In this document: positions 1 through 6,135 of the stretch, in pieces
How positions within the stretch are numbered: position 1 is the stretch's first letter
Layout: each line of letters begins with the position of its first letter
Translations under genes and position numbers: made by a program
Assembly: GCA_949346185.1 (NCBI GenBank)
Contig: CASGVX010000085.1
Coordinates: 1-8,300, forward strand
DNA length: 8,300 nt
Source of the DNA: an uncultured Lachnospiraceae bacterium
GTDB taxonomy: Bacteria; Bacillota; Clostridia; Lachnospirales; Lachnospiraceae
Direction of reading: 5' to 3'
Notes under the pieces: generated by a model
Told to the model about the DNA's origin: nothing
Databases searched by the model: none
The model's input: the letters and a program-made list of their open reading frames with translations, nothing else

Positions 1-43
1 GATGAAAATTCCAGCTTACGCAAAATGCAAAGTTATTTTTTAA
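1..43 (+). CDS. possible 3' end of an upstream gene
   Basis: If an operon gene runs in from the left, its most natural end is the TAA at 41-43, read in the frame starting at base 2. The last codons would read KIPAYAKCKVIF. Another frame stops at 3-5, and the third runs far into the thiolase gene, so it is unlikely to be coding. The 33-base gap to the thiolase start would suit cotranscription, and no promoter is visible in this stretch. Thirteen codons are far too few to identify a family, so this is only a placement argument. Confidence 0.25.
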   Translation, partial: MKIPAYAKCKVIF

Positions 44-66
44 CAGTCCCTAAGTCAGGCGAACAT

Positions 67-73
67 GGAGGAG
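67..73 (+). promoter_or_regulatory. ribosome binding site that sets the thiolase start
   Basis: GGAGGAG lies immediately upstream of the ATG at 77. GGAGG (67-71) is five bases from that ATG. The in-frame ATG at 65 overlaps this site and has no Shine-Dalgarno sequence of its own, so the start at 77 (MKKVYIIMGG) is preferred. Confidence 0.8.
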
Positions 74-76
74 CAG

Positions 77-1237
77 ATGAAAAAAGTCTATATCATTATG
101 GGAGGGAGAAGCTTCCTAGGCGTGGAAAACGGCATATACCGCCATATTCCAGCAGAAATATTGGGCGCAAGAACGCTGGAACACCTTTTGAGAAAGGCAA
201 AGGGACAGATGGATACCGAAGAGATTGATGGAATCCTTGCCGGAAATGGGGTGGGGGGCGGCGGGAATATTGCCAGGCTAATGATGCTGGAGGCAGGGCT
301 GCCCCAGAAGATTCCCGCAGTCACCGTTGACGGGCAATGTGGTTCGGGACTAGAGGCTCTGGGCATGGCAGGAGCAAGAATCAAGTCGGGCATGGGAAAC
401 CTATACATAGCCGGCGGATTTGAGAGCAGCTCCACTGCCCCCAGACGGAAATACCGTGACAACCACCCCGATTATCAGGCCATGGGTGGAGAAGATGCAT
501 ATTACCAAGTGGCGAAATTTGCCCCGGGTTCCCACAGGGATACAGCGATGCTGGAAGGAGCGGAACGGACGGCGCTGGAGGAAGGAATCACCCGAGAAAT
601 GCTGAATCCTTGGGTGTTGCGCAGCCATAGCCTGGCAAGCCGCGCCCAAGAGGAACACCTCCTAAATGATGTGGCATGGGAAGTGATTCCCCATTGCCAC
701 AGGGATGAGGGAATCCGGCAGAGAATGAGCCAGCGGCTGCTGAATCGCCTGCCCTGCGTACTGAAAGACGGACAGGTGACCACCGCAGGGAATGCCTGCC
801 TCACCAATGACGGCGCCGCCTTTCTCGCTCTGGCATCCCAAGAATATTGCCAAAGTACCGGGTGTGAGCCATGGGCAGAACTGGAAGACATGGCATCTCT
901 GGGAGGAAATCCTAGCGAAAGCCCCAGAATGGCAGTGGAGGCGGTGGAGGCATTATTGAAAAAACGCGGGATGACGGAGGCAGATATTGATATATTCGAG
1001 TGCAATGAAGCCTTTGCCGTGATTGACGAGCTTTTCGCCAGACGATTTCCCACCTCTGTAGAGAAGTACAATATATTGGGGGGTGCGCTGGCCTACGGCC
1101 ATCCCTACGGGGCGTCGGGAGGAATCATTGCCCTCCATGCCATAGAGGCGCTGAGAAAAGTGCATGGCACATACGCTATCTGCAGCATAGCGGCAGCAGG
1201 AGGCTTGGGAACTGCTATCTTGCTGAAAAGGTGCTAG
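77..1237 (+). CDS. thiolase-fold acyl-CoA acyltransferase (VraB-like)
   Basis: Cytoplasmic thiolase-superfamily protein of 386 residues, close to the usual 380-400. Such enzymes condense two acyl-CoAs or cleave 3-ketoacyl-CoA. Seen in the sequence (numbered from the ATG at 77): the glycine-rich NGVGGGGNIAR segment near 57-67, the acyl-accepting cysteine in GQCGSGLEA (Cys88), the NEAF motif (Asn310-Glu311), the GHPYGASG histidine (His342), and a C-terminal AAAGGLGTA loop. In classical thiolases that last loop reads C-x-GGG-x-G and carries the second catalytic cysteine. Here the aligned residue is Ala372, with a Cys three positions earlier (Cys369). From memory the sequence resembles Staphylococcus aureus VraB, a putative acetyl-CoA acetyltransferase beside an AMP ligase, as here. 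Fold and family are well supported. The reaction and chain length are inference, and the loop change could mean an altered or non-standard activity. Confidence 0.9.
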   Translation: MKKVYIIMGGRSFLGVENGIYRHIPAEILGARTLEHLLRKAKGQMDTEEIDGILAGNGVGGGGNIARLMMLEAGLPQKIPAVTVDGQCGSGLEALGMAGARIKSGMGNLYIAGGFESSSTAPRRKYRDNHPDYQAMGGEDAYYQVAKFAPGSHRDTAMLEGAERTALEEGITREMLNPWVLRSHSLASRAQEEHLLNDVAWEVIPHCHRDEGIRQRMSQRLLNRLPCVLKDGQVTTAGNACLTNDGAAFLALASQEYCQSTGCEPWAELEDMASLGGNPSESPRMAVEAVEALLKKRGMTEADIDIFECNEAFAVIDELFARRFPTSVEKYNILGGALAYGHPYGASGGIIALHAIEALRKVHGTYAICSIAAAGGLGTAILLKRC

Positions 1238-1298
1238 GGTATTTTTTGTCAGAAACATGTAGTCCCACATCAGAAATAAAACATGCGAAAAAGCAAGC

Positions 1299-1303
1299 GG
1301 AGG
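1299..1303 (+). promoter_or_regulatory. ribosome binding site of the AMP ligase gene
   Basis: GGAGG lies four bases before the ATG at 1308. The 70-base gap after the thiolase stop has no convincing -35/-10 pair and no terminator, so the two genes are probably on one transcript. An ATG at 1283 in another frame lacks such a site. Confidence 0.75.
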
Positions 1304-1307
1304 CAAA

Positions 1308-2549
1308 ATGGATTATCTAGAACTTATCAAAAGACAGCCGCCAGAAAAGGAAGCCCTAGTGGAAGACGGCATATCATTTTCCTATGGGGATTTAGTCTGC
1401 CTGGCACATTCTCAATCTCAAAATCACGCCCCCTCCCCCAGCCAGAGGGCGGTACATGTCATCAAAGAAAAGAGAATATTGCACCAGCTGGTTTCCTTCC
1501 TTGCCTGCTTCCTCACAGGAGATGTGCCTCTGGTGGTTCCTTGGGAAAGCGAAGATTTTCAGAGGAATGCCCGCATCATGGCGGGGGAAGTGCCGGAACA
1601 GGCCTGCGTGGCCGTGGCCACCTCCGGCACCAGCGGTGCACCGAAAATATATTTCAGGACATATGAGAGTTGGGCAGACTATTTCCCCATTCAGAACGAA
1701 ATCTTTCACATTCGCAGAGATAGCCGGCTATTCGCCCAGGGAAGCCTATCCTTTACCGGGAACATGAATCTCTACCTGGCGCAATTTTACGCAGGGGCCA
1801 CGGTGATTGCCGAAAACGAATTTCGCCCCAGCGATTGGGCACAGCGCATTCGGGAGCAAAGGGCAAACGGCATCTACCTCATTCCCTCTAAATTGCTCCT
1901 CCTTCCTAGGCTGATGAAGCATCCAAATGACCAGATTGGAACCATCATCTCCGGCTCCCAAAGTTTGGGAAAGTCGGATGCAGAGGTTTTGAAAGCCATA
2001 TTCCCCAAAGCAGAAATCATCCTATACTACGGAGCAACAGAACTGAATTATATCACTTACATAACAGATGACATGATGACGGAACAGAGAAATCTGATTG
2101 GCAAGCCATTTCCAAAAGTAGATGTCAGTATCAGAGGGGAAGAAATATTTGTCAGTACCGCCTATTGCGTGGAGGGTATTTCCTGTCCCTATACCCTGTC
2201 GGACAGGGGGGCTATGGATGCATCTGGAAACCTATATTTCCTCGGAAGGTCAGATGACATCCTCCTGCATCGGGGGCATAAAGTATCTGCCATGAAAGTG
2301 GAAAATCTCCTAGAGGGAATCGCCGGGGTGGAAGAGGCCGCAGTGTGCATGGCGGAGAGCAGCCACTGGAAGGAAGCGCAGATTGTGGCCTATCTCATAG
2401 CCAATTCCCTGACAGAGCAGGAAGTGCTGGCCATTCTCAGAGACAGGCTGCAACGCTACGAACTCCCCAAGCGGATCTTCTTTGTGGACGCACTGCCTAA
2501 GAATGCCAGCGGAAAAGTGGACAAAATGCAGCTTCGTATGTTAGAATAG
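1308..2549 (+). CDS. compact AMP-forming acyl-CoA synthetase (VraA-like)
   Basis: ANL-superfamily adenylating enzyme of 413 residues. It should activate a carboxylic acid with ATP to an acyl-AMP and pass it to CoA or another thiol. Visible motifs in order: the phosphate-binding loop TSGTSGAPK (105-113), the YYGATE motif (240-245), a modified aspartate motif LSDRGAMD (297-304) where most relatives have TGD, the hinge GRSDDILLHRGHKV (313-326), and the C-terminal PKNASGK with the likely catalytic Lys403. At 413 residues it is shorter than common acyl-CoA ligases (about 500-550). The shortening is N-terminal: the P-loop starts near residue 105 instead of 150-200. From memory it resembles staphylococcal VraA, and the adjacent thiolase resembles VraB, which strengthens that reading. 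The acid substrate is unknown; a medium or branched fatty acid is a guess. It reads as intact, with no frameshift or premature stop. Confidence 0.88.
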   Translation: MDYLELIKRQPPEKEALVEDGISFSYGDLVCLAHSQSQNHAPSPSQRAVHVIKEKRILHQLVSFLACFLTGDVPLVVPWESEDFQRNARIMAGEVPEQACVAVATSGTSGAPKIYFRTYESWADYFPIQNEIFHIRRDSRLFAQGSLSFTGNMNLYLAQFYAGATVIAENEFRPSDWAQRIREQRANGIYLIPSKLLLLPRLMKHPNDQIGTIISGSQSLGKSDAEVLKAIFPKAEIILYYGATELNYITYITDDMMTEQRNLIGKPFPKVDVSIRGEEIFVSTAYCVEGISCPYTLSDRGAMDASGNLYFLGRSDDILLHRGHKVSAMKVENLLEGIAGVEEAAVCMAESSHWKEAQIVAYLIANSLTEQEVLAILRDRLQRYELPKRIFFVDALPKNASGKVDKMQLRMLE

Positions 2550-2714
2550 TAAAGTTAGCACCTGTCTTATGGCTCTATCCCGAAAGAGATGCATCCTTGC
2601 GAAACGCAAACCTCAGACAGGGCTGGATTGAGTGAAAAAAGTCTCCCCGTGTCCAGACGCTGCCGGCACAGAGGGTAAAGAGAAAGGGTGGCAGCGTAGA
2701 AATGAGGAAACCAA
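2550..2714 (+). other. 165-base leader of fabV with possible branched RNA fold
   Basis: No gene is supported between the ligase stop and fabV. The bases can fold into an outer stem joining 2557-2567 (AGC, a bulged A, CCTGTCT) with 2615-2624 (AGACAGG, GCT). This outer stem encloses CTCT/AGAG (2573-2576 with 2585-2588) and TTGCG/CGCAA with an AAA loop (2597-2609). I do not recognise a known riboswitch class, and there is no clear promoter. Two tiny frames, 2569-2631 (20 codons) and a GTG frame 2632-2718 (28 codons, its TGA overlapping the fabV ATG), lack good ribosome sites. An FapR- or FabT-type operator was looked for and not seen. Confidence 0.4.
2704..2707 (+). promoter_or_regulatory. modest ribosome binding site of fabV
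   Basis: GAGG lies seven bases before the ATG at 2715. It is weaker than the sites of the two preceding genes. The start is still secure because the encoded N-terminus (MIVQPKVKGF, then TTAHPAGC) matches the usual beginning of FabV proteins. Confidence 0.55.
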
Positions 2715-3896
2715 ATGATCGTACAGCCAAAAGTGAAAGGATTCATGTGCACTACTGCCCACCCGGCAGGATGCAAGGCCGCAGTCCAGAACCAGATTGA
2801 TTATGTGAAGGCCCAGCCGAAGACAGAGGGGCCGAAGAAAGTGCTCATCATTGGCGCCTCCATGGGATATGGTCTGGCCAGCCGCATAGCGGCAACCTAT
2901 TCCTGCGGCGCTGATACCATTGGCGTTATCTTTGACAAGCCGGGAAAGGAAAAGAGAACGGCAAGCGCAGGGTGGTATAATACCGCAGCCTTTGAAGAAA
3001 TTGCTTCTGCAGACGGCTACTACGCCAAGTCCGTGAACGGAGATGCCAACGCCCGGGAAATTAAGGATCAGGTCATCCATCTAATCCAAAAAGACTGGGG
3101 CAAGGCAGACATGGTGATCTACAGCGTGGCCGCCCCTAGGAGGAAGGCTCCGGACGGCACGACCTACCGCTCCGTATTAAAGACAATAGGCCAGCCATAC
3201 ACCAACCAGACCATTGACCTGATGACGAATGAGATTTCAGAAGTCACCATCGACCCCGCCACCCCGGAAGAAGTGCAGGCCACCGTCAAAGTCATGGGAG
3301 GCGAGGACTGGAAGTTTTGGATGCAGGCATTGAGAGATGCGGATGTTCTGGCGGACGGAGCCAGAACCGTGGCATATTCCTATATCGGCCCGGAACTGAC
3401 CCACCCAATCTACTACGATGGCTCTATCGGCCAAGCAAAGCAGAACTTGTATCAGACGGCAGACGATATGAACGAGAACATGGACGGCGTAGAGGCGTAC
3501 GTGTCCGTCAATAAAGCCGTGGTAACCCAGTCCAGTGCCGCAATTCCCATCGTCCCCCTCTACATATCCCTTTTATTTAAGATAATGAAAGAGAAAAATC
3601 TTCATGAGGGATGCATTGAGCAGATGTACCGAATGTTTCATGACCGCATTTGCAAAGATCAGGTTGTCACTGACGACAACAGGCTCATCCGCATGGACGA
3701 TTATGAAATGAAGCCGGAAGTCCAGCAAGCAGTGATGGATTTGTGGAACCAGGCAAGCCAGGACAACATCAAGGAAATCGGCGACGTGGATGGCTACTGG
3801 CAGGATTTTTATGAAATCTTCGGCTTCCATATTGACGGCGTAGACTACGAAGAAGACGTGAATATTCAGGGAGGGATTCCCAGCATCAGGGAATAA
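2715..3896 (+). CDS. fabV: trans-2-enoyl-ACP/CoA reductase, FabV/TER family
   Basis: NADH-dependent reductase that saturates the trans-2 double bond of enoyl-ACP or enoyl-CoA, the last step of a fatty-acid elongation or reverse beta-oxidation cycle; cytoplasmic. The 393 residues match the family length (about 395-400). Seen: the conserved N-terminus with TTAHPAGC (13-20), the dinucleotide-binding GASMGYG (47-53), an acidic residue after the second strand in IFDKP (Asp74) that fits NADH preference, NGDAN around Asp110, YSVAAPRR (136-143), the catalytic Tyr-x8-Lys pair (Tyr233 and Lys242), and the family ending FGFHIDGVDYEEDV (369-382). FabV enzymes are known for insensitivity to triclosan. Whether this one serves type II fatty-acid synthesis or a butyrate-type pathway (as clostridial/treponemal TER does) cannot be settled from sequence alone. 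The nearby thiolase and CoA ligase favour a CoA-linked role. It is followed directly by a terminator, so it ends the operon. Confidence 0.95.
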   Translation: MIVQPKVKGFMCTTAHPAGCKAAVQNQIDYVKAQPKTEGPKKVLIIGASMGYGLASRIAATYSCGADTIGVIFDKPGKEKRTASAGWYNTAAFEEIASADGYYAKSVNGDANAREIKDQVIHLIQKDWGKADMVIYSVAAPRRKAPDGTTYRSVLKTIGQPYTNQTIDLMTNEISEVTIDPATPEEVQATVKVMGGEDWKFWMQALRDADVLADGARTVAYSYIGPELTHPIYYDGSIGQAKQNLYQTADDMNENMDGVEAYVSVNKAVVTQSSAAIPIVPLYISLLFKIMKEKNLHEGCIEQMYRMFHDRICKDQVVTDDNRLIRMDDYEMKPEVQQAVMDLWNQASQDNIKEIGDVDGYWQDFYEIFGFHIDGVDYEEDVNIQGGIPSIRE

Positions 3897-3919
3897 TGCC
3901 CCATTGGCAGAATCGAAAC

Positions 3920-3952
3920 GGCCAGAAGCGTTTTATAAAATCGCTTCTGGCC
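3920..3952 (+). terminator. hairpin terminator after fabV
   Basis: GGCCAGAAGCG (3920-3930) pairs perfectly with CGCTTCTGGCC (3942-3952), giving an 11-base GC-rich stem with an 11-base A/T loop, 23 bases after the fabV stop. The following ATATTTGCTTCT is only a modest T tract. Confidence 0.75.
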
Positions 3953-3960
3953 ATATTTGC

Positions 3961-4002
3961 TTCTAAAGATTAGGAATGAACTTGTGATCCTAATCTTTAG
4001 AA
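3961..4002. terminator. convergent (bidirectional) hairpin between fabV and the HD-GYP gene
   Basis: A perfect 15-base inverted repeat, TTCTAAAGATTAGGA (3961-3975) with TCCTAATCTTTAGAA (3988-4002), around a 12-base loop. It starts five bases beyond the stop codon of the minus-strand gene and follows the fabV terminator, so it probably ends the minus-strand transcript and backs up the plus-strand one. Confidence 0.75.
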
Positions 4003-4006
4003 TAAA

Positions 4007-5995
4007 TTAATCCGGATATCTGGCATGAACTTCTAAGAACTGGTCGAAGGTATCCACAAAGGCATCCACCACGTCAGGATCAAAGTGACTGCCTCGGTCG
4101 CCCACGATAATGTCCCTCGCCTTCTCATCAGTAAAGGGCTTCTTATAGGGACGCTTGCTCACCAGTGCGTCAAACACATCCGCCAGTGCCACGATGCGGC
4201 TGTCCAGATGGATCTCCCAATTCTTCCTTCCCATATAGCCCGTGCCATCCCACTTCTCGTGATGCTCCAGTGCGATAATTTTCGCCGTCTCCATAATCTT
4301 GCCGGGAGCGTTCCGCAACAGCCGCTCCCCCTCCTTGATGTGGGTCTTAATGACCTCAAACTCTTCCGGCGTGAGTTTCCCGGGCTTTTCCAATATTTCA
4401 GCGGGGATATTAATCTTTCCGATATCGTGCATCATGGAGGCGATGCGAATCGTATTCACATCCTCCGAGGAGTATCCCATGGCTTCCGCCAAAATGCGGG
4501 TATATTCCGACACCCTCTTTACATGGAGGCCGGTAAATTCTGATTTGGCCTCCACAATCTCAGCCAAAGACTGAATCGTCTGCTCTGACACGTCATTTAC
4601 CTGCTGGTTCGTAATCAGCAGCACCATCCTCTTCTTGATATTGTCCAATAGATGGTTCAGGGTCATCACCAGCTCAAACAAACACTCATGAAGAATCTTG
4701 TCCCCACGGTATTCCAGCGTGAGAAAGCCGAAGAAATCATCTAGAATATTCAAGGGAATGGTCAGAAGCTGGGAGGCGCCGTCAAACGTCTCCTCCGGCA
4801 GCGTCCAGAGATTATCCAGCGTACGGGGAAGGAGAGGGAGGGAATCCCCGTCTTCCGTAATATGCTTTAGCAAGATTACCGGCGCATCGCCACCCGATAT
4901 CACTGGCAGATCTGCCAGCGCGGCAAACTCCGCATTCAGATAGAGATTAACGCAGGAAAGCCCAGACTCCCGGATATAATCAGGAAAATGCTTTGCCAAT
5001 GCCTGAAGCGTAGTCTCCGTGTTCACATAGGTAGTAAATTCATAGGTGGCATGGCGATATGCCCGCTCCTGCTCCGTCATGGAAAAGAGCTGCACCAGCC
5101 TGTTGTCGGCCTTCCGCTTGTCATGGCTCTCGCAGCCGCAGGATTCTGTATAGACATTCCTGCAGGGAATGGCCATGTCCTGATCATAGGGAATCTCTCC
5201 CCGCAGCATCCCGTCCAACTGATCTATCACCACCTTGCTGGTCTGATCCGGATCATAGATGGCTGTGGTCAGGAGTGGCAGGTGATACTCCCGCTCCTGC
5301 AGACCCCCCAGCCCGGTGACGATGATATCCCCAGGCACGCGGAAGCCCCTCTCAGCCAGATAGTCACACACAGCAATGCCCATAGCATCGTTGGCACATA
5401 CGATGGCATCCGGCATAGGCAGATCCGATGCCAGAAACTTCTTCGCCGCCTCTCTGGCGGGCATGCCCCAGAAATCCCCATAGCCAATGCGTTCTTCCTC
5501 CACTGGGTATCCAAACTCCCCCAGCACATTCCTGTATATCTCTATGCGTCTTTCGGACACGGGATTTCCCACTGCGCCCGCCATGAAATTAATATGCCGA
5601 CAGTGATGGCAGGAAATCAAGTGCCGTACGATATCAGCCAAGGAAGATTCTGCGTCATATCTGATATTGCAGGTATCGTCAAAGGTCCCCTTGATATTCA
5701 GGACAGGGATGCCCGCCTCTATCCCCTTCTTCGCCAATCCTTCTTGAATCGGCTCATATTTAATCATCTCGCTGAAAATAATCAGAGCGCAGAAACGGTC
5801 GAAATGAATCAGCTCAAATATCCTCTGCTCCGCCATATCGCTCTTCGATCTATGGTATAAATCAGAAAATGGCGCAAAAATATGCAGGCAATAACCATGC
5901 CTTTCGGCTTCTGCTCCCAGCGCTGTCAGCAGTCTATGCACTGCAATCTTGTGAATGCTGGTAACGCACACGCCGATAATTTTCTTCTCTCCCAT
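4007..5995 (-). CDS. LacI-like sensor + GAF-like + HD-GYP cyclic-di-GMP phosphodiesterase
   Basis: Predicted ligand-controlled phosphodiesterase of 662 residues that should hydrolyse cyclic di-GMP. Domains: a type 1 periplasmic-binding-protein fold as in LacI/GalR effector domains (about 5-285; SDLY 44-47, MPDAIVCANDAMG 194-206), ending in ESCGC (Cys286, Cys288); a GAF-like segment (about 310-460, LTIPLNILDDFFGFLTLEY at 411-429); then an HD-GYP domain (about 470-662). The latter shows His491, the HD pair His523-Asp524 with Lys527 (MMHDIGK), His552, HHE (578-580), and ADVFDAL with Asp606. The GYP signature reads GYM (586-588). There is no helix-turn-helix, signal peptide or membrane segment, so it should be cytoplasmic. 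The ATG at 5995 follows AAAGG (6008-6004 on this strand) by eight bases. It is a paralogue of the upstream cyclase gene in its first ~460 residues. Fold and output are well supported. The ligand is unknown; a sugar or related metabolite would be typical for the fold. Confidence 0.88.
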   Translation of the reverse strand: MGEKKIIGVCVTSIHKIAVHRLLTALGAEAERHGYCLHIFAPFSDLYHRSKSDMAEQRIFELIHFDRFCALIIFSEMIKYEPIQEGLAKKGIEAGIPVLNIKGTFDDTCNIRYDAESSLADIVRHLISCHHCRHINFMAGAVGNPVSERRIEIYRNVLGEFGYPVEEERIGYGDFWGMPAREAAKKFLASDLPMPDAIVCANDAMGIAVCDYLAERGFRVPGDIIVTGLGGLQEREYHLPLLTTAIYDPDQTSKVVIDQLDGMLRGEIPYDQDMAIPCRNVYTESCGCESHDKRKADNRLVQLFSMTEQERAYRHATYEFTTYVNTETTLQALAKHFPDYIRESGLSCVNLYLNAEFAALADLPVISGGDAPVILLKHITEDGDSLPLLPRTLDNLWTLPEETFDGASQLLTIPLNILDDFFGFLTLEYRGDKILHECLFELVMTLNHLLDNIKKRMVLLITNQQVNDVSEQTIQSLAEIVEAKSEFTGLHVKRVSEYTRILAEAMGYSSEDVNTIRIASMMHDIGKINIPAEILEKPGKLTPEEFEVIKTHIKEGERLLRNAPGKIMETAKIIALEHHEKWDGTGYMGRKNWEIHLDSRIVALADVFDALVSKRPYKKPFTDEKARDIIVGDRGSHFDPDVVDAFVDTFDQFLEVHARYPD

Positions 5996-5999
5996 TCAC

Positions 6000-6028
6000 C
6001 AAACCTTTCCGGCAAACTATTTGGTTTG
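6000..6028 (-). promoter_or_regulatory. possible alternative hairpins over the HD-GYP ribosome site
   Basis: In the leader RNA, CAAACC (6028-6023) can pair with GGTTTG (6005-6000), which overlaps the AAAGG ribosome site. The same CAAAC can instead pair with the nearer GTTTG (6017-6013) around a six-base loop, leaving the ribosome site free. The two folds exclude each other, which would allow translational control. The stems are short (five to six pairs), so chance is a fair alternative. Confidence 0.25.
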
Positions 6029-6070
6029 TCTGTATGTTGTATAAAATATACCTTTTTAAATTGCCTTACT

Positions 6071-6105
6071 ATTATAATTATATAGGGGAATGACGGGAAA
6101 CACAA
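6071..6105 (-). promoter_or_regulatory. promoter of the HD-GYP gene
   Basis: On the minus strand, TTGTGT (6105-6100) is followed after exactly 17 bases by TATAAT (6082-6077), a perfect -10 box. A second TATAAT (6076-6071) follows directly. This predicts a start of transcription about 70 bases before the ATG at 5995. It means the phosphodiesterase can be expressed independently of the cyclase gene upstream. No clear terminator separates the two genes, so read-through is also possible. Confidence 0.7.
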
Positions 6106-6135
6106 TAGCAAATTAGCTGATGATGCCATCTCGCC

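Noticed and set aside
248..265. G-rich tract that might form a G-quadruplex
   Set aside because: It encodes the conserved glycine run NGVGGGGN of the thiolase, and has only three separable tracts of three or more G; coding constraint explains it.
502..1071. 189-codon open frame on the minus strand inside the thiolase gene
   Set aside because: It is serine/arginine-rich antisense translation of a conserved gene, with no motifs.
2550..2714. Cyclic-di-GMP riboswitch in the fabV leader
   Set aside because: A few short matches (a CGAAAG and an ACGCAAA-like string) recall the GEMM class, but the core helices and tetraloop receptor do not line up.
2569..2718. Two tiny frames in tandem before fabV (20 and 28 codons), the second overlapping the fabV ATG
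   Set aside because: There is no good ribosome site and no recognisable peptide; RNA structure is a better account of the region.
4988..5860. 290-codon open frame on the plus strand inside the HD-GYP gene
   Set aside because: It lies opposite a gene with clear domain motifs, its translation shows no family features, and it has no convincing ribosome site; a codon-bias shadow.
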